From CAYMOV01 sp964392085 (GTDB taxonomy: Bacteria > Oederibacteriota > Muellerivitia > Muellerivitales > Muellerivitaceae), in the NCBI GenBank assembly GCA_964392085.1, contig CAYMOV010000168.1:1-5399 (forward strand): a DNA stretch of 5,399 nucleotides, in the 5' to 3' direction. The notes under the pieces were generated by a model, which had not been told where the DNA came from, searched no databases, and saw nothing but the letters and a program-made list of their open reading frames with translations. A program made the translations under genes and the position numbers. Positions 1-5,399 of the stretch are shown here, one piece after another; within the stretch, counting starts at the first letter, position 1; the number at the start of each line of letters is the position of its first letter.

Positions 1-530
1 CCGTCCCAACCGAAGGACCATTTGCCCGACTTCAAGTCGCCTTGGTACAGGTTCTGCACGAGTTGACCTTGGGGTCCCACCACGATTACCGACACCGGTC
101 CCTCGGAGGCTTGGTTCACCACGACCTTGACCAGCTTGAAGGCTTGTTTCACCGGTTCGGGAGCCTGGGCGGTTTTGGGATGGTAGGCGGGTTTGGGAGC
201 CTCAACCGCTTCGGGAGCCCCAACAGGCTCGACCTGCGCCACGGGGACGGGGCACCGATGGACCATTTGGAAGGCCACCCATCCCATGCAGGCCAGGATC
301 GCGATGCCGACTCCGCCCAAGATCCAGGGCCCCACCCCGGTGGGGTTGCCCGCGGGCCCCTCGGGCCCCGATCCGCCCGGGTCGGGCAATCCGGTGCGCG
401 TATAGGCCTCGTCGAGGGACTTGCCGAACTTCTCGGCGGATCCGTCGTCGGACCGCAGGCTCTCGGCGAGGGTGTTCTCTTCCGCCTCGGTGAGGTCGCG
501 CTTGAAGAATTGTTCGATCAGGTCAGTCAT
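1..530 (-). CDS. Putative anti-sigma factor: single-pass membrane protein with FlgD-like Ig domain (C-terminus off the left edge)
   Basis: 176 complete codons are visible from the ATG at 530; the stop lies outside the window. Residues 1-65 are hydrophilic and acidic, opening MTDLIEQFFKRDLTEAEENT, and resemble the short cytoplasmic, zinc-less head of membrane anti-sigma proteins. Residues 68-90 form one transmembrane helix (PWILGGVGIAILACMGWVAF). Residues 94-130 are a Pro/Ala/Glu stalk with repeated (E/Q)AP(E/K)P-like units. From about 132 a beta-rich segment begins (VSVIVVGPQGQLVQNLYQGD, then SGKWSFGWD), which matches the start of a FlgD-type Ig fold: a strand, a turn, and the typical G-x-x-x-F/W-x-WDG ending at the window edge. 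The start overlaps the last 8 bases of the sigma gene, so translation is probably coupled. By inference it holds the sigma factor at the membrane and the outer Ig domain senses or binds something. The anti-sigma role rests on operon position and topology, not on a diagnostic motif. Confidence 0.72.
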   Translation of the reverse strand, partial: MTDLIEQFFKRDLTEAEENTLAESLRSDDGSAEKFGKSLDEAYTRTGLPDPGGSGPEGPAGNPTGVGPWILGGVGIAILACMGWVAFQMVHRCPVPVAQVEPVGAPEAVEAPKPAYHPKTAQAPEPVKQAFKLVKVVVNQASEGPVSVIVVGPQGQLVQNLYQGDLKSGKWSFGWD

Positions 531-1101
531 GGTCTTTCTCTTGGGCGCGCGCCGCGCGCAAAACCAGTTCCTTCAGCGTTTCCTTGCACCTCGCCAACCG
601 GGACATCACGGTCCCGATGGGCACCTTCAGCCTCTCGGCGATCCCGGCGTAGGGCAGTTCCTTCACGTCGCGAAGCTCGAGGACTTCCCGGCAGGGGTCG
701 CCCATCTTCTCCCGCGCGTCGGCCAAGAGCTTGAGCATCTTGGCCTTCTCCTGCGCTTCTTCCTCGCGCCGGGTCCGGTCCACCGCGGCGCCCCGGGCCA
801 GGGTCTCCAGGTCCTCGGACAGGTGGCTCACCATCTTCTTGCGCTGGCGGAACCGCTCGAAGGCCCGGTACATCCCGATCCGGTAGACCCAGTGCGACAG
901 GCTCGACCGGAACTCGAAGTCCGCGAGGTGGTTCAGCGCGTTGAGGAGCGAGTCCTGCACCACATCGTCCACGTCGGGGTCCCCGTAACCGAGGAGCTGG
1001 GTGGCCGCCCGCTTGAGCATCGGCCGGAAGGCCTCGTCGAAGGCCTTTTGGGCCAGGGGGTCGTTTTGGAGGAGTTGTTCCACGAGTTTTCGGTCGTCCA
1101 A
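523..1101 (-). CDS. ECF-type (sigma-70 family) RNA polymerase sigma factor
   Basis: A 192-residue protein, the usual ECF length, with only sigma regions 2 and 4. Region 2 spans about residues 20-90: region 2.2 reads DVDDVVQDSLLNAL (43-56), and regions 2.3/2.4 read SLSHWVYRIGMYRAFERFRQ (67-86), the part that melts and reads the -10. Residues 90-122 are a charged linker. Region 4 covers about 123-180, with a helix-turn-helix at YAGIAERLKVPIGTVMSRLA (151-170) for -35 recognition. The start is TTG at 1101: an in-frame stop (1114-1116) lies five codons upstream, and an AAGGGGG ribosome site sits 6 nt before it. The next in-frame starts (GTG at codon 7, ATG at codon 28) would cut toward or into region 2. 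It overlaps the downstream membrane gene by 8 bp. It probably directs core RNA polymerase to a small regulon under that partner's control. The ECF subgroup cannot be assigned by eye. Confidence 0.93.
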   Translation of the reverse strand: MDDRKLVEQLLQNDPLAQKAFDEAFRPMLKRAATQLLGYGDPDVDDVVQDSLLNALNHLADFEFRSSLSHWVYRIGMYRAFERFRQRKKMVSHLSEDLETLARGAAVDRTRREEEAQEKAKMLKLLADAREKMGDPCREVLELRDVKELPYAGIAERLKVPIGTVMSRLARCKETLKELVLRAARAQEKDHD

Positions 1102-1107
1102 ACGGGG

Positions 1108-1114
1108 CCCCCTT
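1108..1114 (-). promoter_or_regulatory. Ribosome binding site that fixes the TTG start of the sigma gene
   Basis: On the minus strand AAGGGGG lies 6 nt before TTG, one mismatch from the AAGGAGG consensus. With the in-frame TGA at 1114-1116 it supports the TTG as the true start. Confidence 0.65.
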
Positions 1115-1177
1115 CAGGCCCCTCAATCCCTAGATGGGTGGGGGCCGGTCTTTATTCCCTGAATCTCTGAAGCGACA

Positions 1178-1183
1178 ATATTA
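1178..1183 (-). promoter_or_regulatory. Possible -10 element upstream of the sigma operon
   Basis: Reading the minus strand, TAATAT follows directly after TG, about 77 nt before the TTG start, in the most AT-rich stretch of the gap (about 1150-1260). The only -35 candidate is a poor TTCAGA at a 19-nt spacing (1203-1208). No clear ECF-type -35 (GGAAC-like) is seen, so autoregulation by the encoded sigma is not supported by sequence. Weak call. Confidence 0.25.
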
Positions 1184-1370
1184 CATGGGTTTTATTGGTT
1201 TTTCTGAATGAAAAGGCTTTTCCCTTGGAATCACGGGATGCCGAAAGCCATGACTATATAGAAGGCTTCGCGGGGTGGGTATGACCGAAGGGTTCAATGG
1301 GCTATTCCATGCCTTCGATGATGGGCTTTTACTTAGCGCCAACGGCTTGTCATGCCGAGGCCTTGAACGG

Positions 1371-1457
1371 CGGCTGTCGGCTTGACTGGGAGCTGTCGGC
1401 TGTCCGCTCTATTTTTAAAAAATCAGCTGAGGGCCGACCGCCGACGGCCGACCGCTG
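1371..1457. repeat. Degenerate heptad repeat element: two arms around an AT palindrome
   Basis: The left arm has 7-nt units GGCTGTC (1372-1378), GGCTTGA (1379-1385), then after a 5-nt break AGCTGTC (1391-1397) and GGCTGTC (1398-1404). The core ATTTTTAAAAAAT lies at 1411-1423. The right arm has AGCTGAG (1425-1431), GGCCGAC (1432-1438), CGCCGAC (1439-1445), GGCCGAC (1446-1452) and a partial CGCTG, all in strict 7-nt register. Most units fit NGCYRWC. GTCGGC in the left arm is complementary to GCCGAC in the right arm, so the whole element can fold back. A second cluster of the same unit type lies at 3669-3689. Function unknown; it could be a REP-like intergenic family and may double as a transcription terminator. 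Confidence 0.7.
1417..1449 (-). terminator. Possible weak intrinsic terminator after the hydrolase gene
   Basis: Downstream of the hydrolase stop on the minus strand, a GGCCG/CGGCC stem (1432-1449, 5 bp, 8-nt loop) is followed after 9 nt by six T residues (1417-1422). The stem is short and the T-run is set back, and the same bases belong to the heptad repeat, so this is a tentative reading. Confidence 0.3.
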
Positions 1458-1461
1458 TTTT

Positions 1462-3492
1462 TCATGGTTTGAACCAAGGTAGTTCCGTCACCCGCAGCCG
1501 TGTACTGGCGAAGGGCACCAGGGTCACGGGTTCAAGCGGCGTGGAGACGTCCACCGGACTGTAGGGCGGTGGGGCTGCGAGGGCGAGGTCGTTGAGCCCC
1601 CAGCTCCTCACCTTGCGCCCGCGGCCCACCAGCATCACCGGGCACCCGGCCTGCGAGAAGGGCTGGGGCGAAGCGGTTTTCCCCTCGACGACCTGGAGCG
1701 ATTTCGCCGGGTCCGCCGGGTCCACCGAAAGCGCGAAGTTCCAGGCGCTCTTGGGCCGCACCTCCCATGACGGAAAGCGCTCCGCGTCATAACCCTTCAA
1801 TTCCGCCTCGGGGGGCAGGGGCCACCATTCCTCGGCCACCTTCAGGGCGAAGACCAATGGGCCGCGCTCCACCGCCACCGAATGGTTCTCCCAGGACGTC
1901 GTCCTCAGCTCCATCGGCAGGTGGATCTCCACCCGGTCGCCCATGGCCCAGACGCGGTCCAGCTTCTGGAAGGTCCCGGCCACCGAGGGTCCCTCGGTTT
2001 TCCCGTTCACGGTGACCCGCGCCTGGGCGCACCAACCGGGGATCCTGACCGACATCGGGAAGCGCGTTGGTTTCACCGTCCTCACCCGGATCGTCACGTC
2101 CTCCCGGAAAGGATAGCCCGTTTCCTCCACCAGGGTGACGGACCCGCCGCCCGCCACCTTCGCCCGCACCTCGCAGGGCGCGTAAAGGGCCGCGGCTAGG
2201 CCGCCGCCGGGCGCCGCCAGGAACAGGCGTTGGGACATCAGGGGCCAGGCGTAGTGTTGGTTCACCGCGCAGCAGGGGTAGCCCGAGATGCCGCCGAAGA
2301 GCAGGTTGGTGCCGTGGTCGGTCTCGAAGCCGTGGGGCCCGGGCGAGCATTTCACCTCGTTGGGCAAAATGTAGTATTGGTAGCCCATCAGGTCGCTCTT
2401 GAGGGCGGCGGGAAGGGCGTTGTAGGCGGCCTTCTCGATGCGGTCGGCGATGGACGCGTCGCCCAAGATCGGCAGGGCCACCTCCAGGCTGTGCAGGTAC
2501 TCGACCGTCACGCAGAGTTCGGTGCCCACCGTCGCGCCCGAGGGCGCCACGGGTTCCTGGCCCGTGAAGACGCCGTGGGGCTGGCCGTAAAACCTGAAGA
2601 GCAGGTCCAATCCCTTCTGGAAGTCGGCGCGGGTGTCCGAGTCGCCGCTTTGTTCCCACCAGAGGGCCGGCATCTTGAGGCCCTGGGCCACGTTCACGCC
2701 GTGGCGGTGCTCGATGAAGGACCCGCCGGTCAGGGGCGCCCCCAGGCTGAAGAGGCCCGACCAGTCGAAGGTTTGGGACTTGAGGACGCGCGCCAGTTCC
2801 AAAAGTTTTTCGTCGCCCGTGCGGTCATACAGCCAATAGATCGGCTCGAGGTTGTCGGCGCCCCGGTAGATGGCCCATTGCCAGAGCGGCCGGTCCTTCA
2901 TCTCTTGGAGCTGGTAGGCGAAGGCCCTCGTGAGGAACGGGATGACGCGGGGGTCGCCGGTGGCCTCCTGGTACCAGGTGAGCCATTGCTCGGTGAGCAT
3001 GCGGGGCCACCAGTCGGGATGCTGGGTGCCGAAGGACCCGTCGGGTCTTTGGCTGTTGAGGACCCACTCGATCCAGGGTTTGGCCAGGGCCTTCACGGTG
3101 GGGTCCCCGCCCGCGTAGGCGAGGGCCACGAGGCCGCGCGTGTAGTAGGGGCCGCGTTCCCAGGCCTCGCCGGTCCCGCCGAGCCAAGCCGAGTCCTTCC
3201 CCACGTCGGGGAAGGCCCCGCCCAACCCGGCGGCCAGGCCGTGGGCCTCGAGCCGCAGTTGCTCGGCCAGCCAGCCGCGGGCTTGGATGGAGCCGAAGGG
3301 CAGGGCGACATAGGCCTTGGGGGAAAGCGGCGCGCGGTTGTTGGGGTAGGGTTCGGCCGCGGAGGCGGCGGAACCCGCGGCGCCGGAGGCCGCTCCCGGC
3401 GGCGGCAAGCGCTGGAACGTGGGGCCGAGGCCCTCGGCGAGCGCGAGGGTCGGCGCGAGCAGGAGGGCCAGGGAGATGGGGACAAGGCGCAT
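1462..3492 (-). CDS. Exported DUF1680 / GH127-type glycoside hydrolase (beta-L-arabinofuranosidase-like)
   Basis: 676 residues, a normal length for the family. The start is the ATG at 3492, which opens directly on a signal peptide (MRLVPISLALLLAPTLALA, likely cut after Ala19). Further upstream in-frame starts would put about 60 charged, Pro-rich residues in front of it. A low-complexity Ala/Gly/Pro linker follows (31-48). An alpha/alpha-barrel catalytic domain covers about 55-425, with HGVNVAQGLKMPALWW (264-279), TELCVTVEYLHSLE (324-337) and YPCCAVNQHYAWP (405-417). Beta-sandwich domains follow, including VAVERGPLVFAL (539-550). In characterised GH127 beta-L-arabinofuranosidase (HypBA1) a Glu-x-Cys and a Cys-Cys pair bind zinc and supply the cysteine nucleophile. 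Here E325, C327, C407 and C408 match in order and similar spacing. It probably trims L-arabinofuranose or a related sugar from plant-type glycans outside the cytoplasm. The exact substrate is uncertain, because DUF1680 also covers other families such as GH146. No transporter or other glycosidase is adjacent. Confidence 0.9.
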   Translation of the reverse strand: MRLVPISLALLLAPTLALAEGLGPTFQRLPPPGAASGAAGSAASAAEPYPNNRAPLSPKAYVALPFGSIQARGWLAEQLRLEAHGLAAGLGGAFPDVGKDSAWLGGTGEAWERGPYYTRGLVALAYAGGDPTVKALAKPWIEWVLNSQRPDGSFGTQHPDWWPRMLTEQWLTWYQEATGDPRVIPFLTRAFAYQLQEMKDRPLWQWAIYRGADNLEPIYWLYDRTGDEKLLELARVLKSQTFDWSGLFSLGAPLTGGSFIEHRHGVNVAQGLKMPALWWEQSGDSDTRADFQKGLDLLFRFYGQPHGVFTGQEPVAPSGATVGTELCVTVEYLHSLEVALPILGDASIADRIEKAAYNALPAALKSDLMGYQYYILPNEVKCSPGPHGFETDHGTNLLFGGISGYPCCAVNQHYAWPLMSQRLFLAAPGGGLAAALYAPCEVRAKVAGGGSVTLVEETGYPFREDVTIRVRTVKPTRFPMSVRIPGWCAQARVTVNGKTEGPSVAGTFQKLDRVWAMGDRVEIHLPMELRTTSWENHSVAVERGPLVFALKVAEEWWPLPPEAELKGYDAERFPSWEVRPKSAWNFALSVDPADPAKSLQVVEGKTASPQPFSQAGCPVMLVGRGRKVRSWGLNDLALAAPPPYSPVDVSTPLEPVTLVPFASTRLRVTELPWFKP

Positions 3493-3498
3493 GCTTCC

Positions 3499-3504
3499 AT
3501 CATA
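3499..3504 (-). promoter_or_regulatory. -10 hexamer placed for a leaderless hydrolase mRNA
   Basis: On the minus strand TATGAT (5/6 to TATAAT) ends 6 nt before the ATG at 3492, so transcription would begin at or next to the A of ATG. No -35 is recognisable at 17 nt. A GGAAG lies only 1 nt from the ATG, too close for an ordinary ribosome site. Confidence 0.45.
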
Positions 3505-3543
3505 AAGCAAACACCCATATCCACCACAGGGAGACGGGGTCAC

Positions 3544-3572
3544 GGTTGATTTTCTGTATGGAAAAATCAACC
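3544..3572. promoter_or_regulatory. Perfect 10-bp inverted repeat, candidate operator
   Basis: GGTTGATTTT (3544-3553) and AAAATCAACC (3563-3572) are exact reverse complements around a 9-nt spacer. The centre is about 66 bp upstream of the hydrolase ATG, a common distance for an activator site, and about 157 bp upstream of the divergent membrane gene. It is the longest perfect dyad I found in the intergenic DNA. No T-run follows in either direction, which argues against a terminator. The cognate regulator is unknown. Confidence 0.5.
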
Positions 3573-3665
3573 TAAAGACAGGGTTTAAATGTGGAGTGCG
3601 GACGGCCTTTGGCGTGGGAGCGCCGGGAGAGGGGCTTGACCTGGATGTGGGCCGATGGTTTTCCC

Positions 3666-3693
3666 ATCCGCTATCCGCCAACAGCTATCCTCC
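3666..3693. repeat. Short heptad repeat cluster in the divergent intergenic region
   Basis: Consecutive 7-nt units CGCTATC (3669-3675), CGCCAAC (3676-3682) and AGCTATC (3683-3689) fit NGCYRWC, the consensus of the element at 1371-1457. GCTATCC recurs exactly 14 nt apart (3670 and 3684). It sits just upstream of the -10-like hexamer of the plus-strand gene, covering the place where a -35 would be. Confidence 0.5.
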
Positions 3694-3702
3694 GCTTTCT
3701 TG

Positions 3703-3708
3703 TATTAT
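3703..3708 (+). promoter_or_regulatory. -10 hexamer placed for a leaderless mRNA of the membrane aminopropyltransferase-like gene
   Basis: TATTAT (5/6 to TATAAT), preceded by TG, ends 6 nt before the ATG at 3715. The bases between are pyrimidines (TCCCCC), so there is no ribosome binding site. This fits a transcript that starts at the initiation codon. No -35 match is seen upstream; that place is taken by heptad units. Confidence 0.5.
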
Positions 3709-3714
3709 TCCCCC

Positions 3715-5399
3715 ATGCCTTCCCCCCCCTTCCCCCGGGAGAAACGTCCCCTGCTCGGGATGTTCTTCGTCTCGGGTTTCAGCGCCCTGGTGTACCAGAC
3801 CGTTTGGCTGCGCCTCGCCTTCGCGTCCTTCGGCGTCGTCACGCCGGTCCTGTCGGTGGTGGTATCCGTCACCATGTTGGGCCTGGGCCTCGGGTCCTTT
3901 TACGGAGGGCGGTGGGCGGATTCACTCGGCCCCACCGGGGGACGGAGGGCGCTCTGGGCCTACGCCGCCGTGGAGGCCCTGACGGGACTCGGCGGCTGGA
4001 CCGTGCCCCGGCTTTTCCGGCTCGGGTCCCATGCGCTGGTCGGGCTGGGCGCGCTCGACTCGGGGCCGTACTTGGCCGCGTCGGCGGGGATCCTCCTCCT
4101 GGCGCTTTTGCCCTGGACCTTCGCCATGGGGATGACCTTTCCGCTGGCCCTCGCCTTCCTTCGGGAGGGGGAAGGTTCCCAACGCGGGTTCGGGGCGCTT
4201 TACCTGGCGAACGTCCTGGGGGCGCTCCTGGGGATCGGGACCGCTTCCTTCCTCCTATTGGAGGTCCTGGGTTTCCGGGGAACCCTCGCGGTCGCCGTCG
4301 CCCTGAACCTCGCCGTTTCCGGCGCCGCCCTGGCCTGGGCTGGACGGCTCCGCGGGGCGAAGGCGCCCCGGTTCAGGGCTGAGTCCCAGCCCGCGGGGCC
4401 GCCGCCGAATCCGGGAGGGGTCCGTTGGGCGGGGATCCTCCTTTTCCTCACGGGTTTCGTTTCCCTGGCGGGGGAAGTCGCCTGGTTCCGGACCTTCAAC
4501 CTGTTCCTCGGCAACCAGGTCTACGCCTTCGCGTCGCTCCTCGCGGTGTATCTCGCGGCGACCGCCGCCGGTTCAACGCTTTACCGCCGACACGTCCGGG
4601 ACGGCCGCGACCTGATGCCCGCGGGGATCCTGGCCTGGCTGGTCCCGGCGGGGCTCCTTCCCCTTCTGGTCGGCGACCCCCGGTGGGACCCGAGGGCCTG
4701 GTCGGTCCTCCTCTCCCTGGTCCCGTTTTGCCTATTGGTGGGTTACCAGACGCCGTCCCTGGTCGACCGCTACGCCCGGGGGAACCCACGCGCGGTGGGC
4801 CGCCTCTACGCCCTCAACGTGGCGGGCTGTTTCCTCGGGCCCCTGGCGGCTTCCTACTTCCTGCTTCCGGCCTGGGGCGAAGGTTGGACCTTGGCCTTCC
4901 TCCCGCTGCCCTTGGCGTCGCTCCTGTTCTTCACGGACCGTTCCGGGCCGGCGCCGTTCCGGTGGCGGCCCGTGGCCCTGGGGGCCCTGGCGCTCTGCCT
5001 GGCCGCCGGATGGGGGTTGGGGACGACTTTGGAGACTTTCCCCGGGGCCCTCGGGCAACGCCACGAGACCCTGCGCGACGTCACCGGAACCGCGTCCGCG
5101 GTGGAGATCCAGGGGGTGAAGCACCTCTACGTCAACGGACTCGGCCTCACGGTGATGTTCACCACCACAAAGATCATGGCGCACTTGCCGCTCCTGTGCC
5201 TCGACCGGCCCCCCGACCGGTCCCTGGCGATTTGCTTCGGGATGGGGACGACTTTCCGGTCCCTCACGACCTGGGGCGCGCCGGTGGACGCCGTTGAGTT
5301 GGAACCTTCGGTGCCGCGTCTCTTCGGCTTTTTCCACACGGACGCCGACCAGGTCCTGGCGCGCCCCGGGGCGCGGGTCCTGGTGGACGACGGCAGGCG
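3715..5399 (+). CDS. Polytopic membrane protein fused to a spermidine synthase-like domain (C-terminus off the right edge)
   Basis: 561 codons are visible without a stop. The frame opens at ATG 3715 with a basic tail (MPSPPFPREKRP); a second in-frame ATG at 3760 would begin at the first membrane helix. About 13 hydrophobic helices are visible to residue 434, in two related halves. Residues 16-33 (FFVSGFSALVYQTVWLR) echo 243-259 (LFLTGFVSLAGEVAWFR), and LYLANVLGALLG (162-173) echoes LYALNVAGCFLG (364-375). A Pro-rich linker at about 215-236 separates them. From about residue 450 a soluble domain follows: HLYVNGLGLTVMF (468-480), a Rossmann-type first motif SLAICFGMGTT (503-513), the acidic end of strand 2 in VELEPS (527-532, E530) and VLVDDGR (555-561). 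This order is that of spermidine synthase/SAM-dependent folds in the fused MFS-spermidine synthase family. The catalytic Asp region is beyond the edge. Substrate and reaction are therefore open; polyamine aminopropyl transfer is only the family default. Confidence 0.88.
   Translation, partial: MPSPPFPREKRPLLGMFFVSGFSALVYQTVWLRLAFASFGVVTPVLSVVVSVTMLGLGLGSFYGGRWADSLGPTGGRRALWAYAAVEALTGLGGWTVPRLFRLGSHALVGLGALDSGPYLAASAGILLLALLPWTFAMGMTFPLALAFLREGEGSQRGFGALYLANVLGALLGIGTASFLLLEVLGFRGTLAVAVALNLAVSGAALAWAGRLRGAKAPRFRAESQPAGPPPNPGGVRWAGILLFLTGFVSLAGEVAWFRTFNLFLGNQVYAFASLLAVYLAATAAGSTLYRRHVRDGRDLMPAGILAWLVPAGLLPLLVGDPRWDPRAWSVLLSLVPFCLLVGYQTPSLVDRYARGNPRAVGRLYALNVAGCFLGPLAASYFLLPAWGEGWTLAFLPLPLASLLFFTDRSGPAPFRWRPVALGALALCLAAGWGLGTTLETFPGALGQRHETLRDVTGTASAVEIQGVKHLYVNGLGLTVMFTTTKIMAHLPLLCLDRPPDRSLAICFGMGTTFRSLTTWGAPVDAVELEPSVPRLFGFFHTDADQVLARPGARVLVDDGR

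Larger units (their letters stand above)
1102..1461. other. Intergenic gap of about 360 bp between the hydrolase stop and the sigma start
   Basis: I see no credible gene here on either strand. The part nearest the sigma gene (about 1150-1265) is AT-richer than its surroundings and probably carries the operon promoter. It also contains two short palindromes of unknown meaning, GAAAAGGCTTTTC at 1210-1222 and GAAGGCTTC at 1261-1269. Positions 1270-1370 show nothing I can name. Positions 1371-1457 hold the heptad repeat element listed separately. Confidence 0.6.

Noticed and set aside
42..1170. Long plus-strand open frames opposite the sigma and anti-sigma genes
   Set aside because: Their translations are low-complexity and match nothing, while the minus strand gives clear sigma regions 2 and 4 and a membrane protein.
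1210..1222. Palindrome GAAAAGGCTTTTC upstream of the sigma gene
   Set aside because: Six-bp arms with a single central base cannot make a hairpin, and one short palindrome in AT-rich DNA is weak evidence for an operator. It is noted only in the intergenic description.
1371..1457. CRISPR-like array
   Set aside because: The units are 7 nt and contiguous, with no unique spacers of 25-40 nt and no cas gene nearby.
1297..1482. A 61-codon plus-strand frame in the intergenic gap
   Set aside because: No ribosome site precedes it, it runs through the heptad repeat element and into the end of the hydrolase gene, and the product resembles nothing known to me.
2230..3549. A 439-codon open frame on the plus strand opposite the hydrolase gene
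   Set aside because: It is an antisense shadow of a well-supported GH127-type gene in GC-rich DNA. Its translation is Gly/Ala/Val/Arg-rich with no recognisable domain.
3636..3641. TTGACC as a -35 element for the plus-strand gene
   Set aside because: No -10-like hexamer lies 16-18 nt downstream, and the TATTAT at 3703 is much too far away.
3654..3668. GATGG/CCATC hairpin before the membrane gene
   Set aside because: A 5-bp stem without a T-run and in repeat-like sequence is easily due to chance.
3493..3681. A 63-residue N-terminal extension of the hydrolase from a start at 3681
   Set aside because: It would bury the signal peptide inside the protein and run through the inverted repeat and heptad cluster. 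The extension is Pro/Ser/Arg-rich and unlike the family.

Overview
The window is GC-rich bacterial DNA with dense coding, two AT-richer intergenic gaps and a gene running off each edge. Nothing in it fixes the taxon. The FlgD-type Ig domain fused to a membrane anti-sigma-like protein, the heptad repeats and the probable leaderless starts suggest an uncultivated bacterium, perhaps a lineage near Fibrobacterota, Elusimicrobiota or a candidate phylum. That placement is inference from general knowledge.

Left third, minus strand (1-1101): an ECF-type RNA polymerase sigma factor (523-1101, TTG start) overlaps by 8 bp a membrane protein that runs off the left edge (1-530). That protein has a short acidic cytoplasmic N-terminus, one transmembrane helix, a Pro/Ala-rich stalk and the start of a FlgD-like Ig fold. 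The pair looks like a sigma/anti-sigma regulatory unit. A gap of about 360 bp (1102-1461) holds the likely promoter region of this operon and an 87-bp element of degenerate heptamers around an AT palindrome.

Middle, minus strand (1462-3492): a 676-residue exported glycoside hydrolase of the DUF1680/GH127 type (beta-L-arabinofuranosidase-like). It keeps the Glu-x-Cys and Cys-Cys residues that bind zinc and supply the nucleophile in characterised members.

A divergent intergenic region (3493-3714) contains a perfect 10-bp inverted repeat, a second cluster of the same heptamer type and a -10-like hexamer exactly 6 nt before each of the two start codons. This suggests leaderless mRNAs on both sides.

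Right third, plus strand (3715-5399, running off the right edge): a polytopic membrane protein fused to a spermidine synthase-like methyltransferase-fold domain. Its membrane half is internally duplicated. No pathway clearly links the hydrolase, the sigma operon and the aminopropyltransferase-like protein; they look like three separate transcription units. I see no phage, transposon, CRISPR array, tRNA or rRNA. The most notable signals are the shared heptad element, the paired leaderless promoters and the FlgD-Ig anti-sigma architecture.
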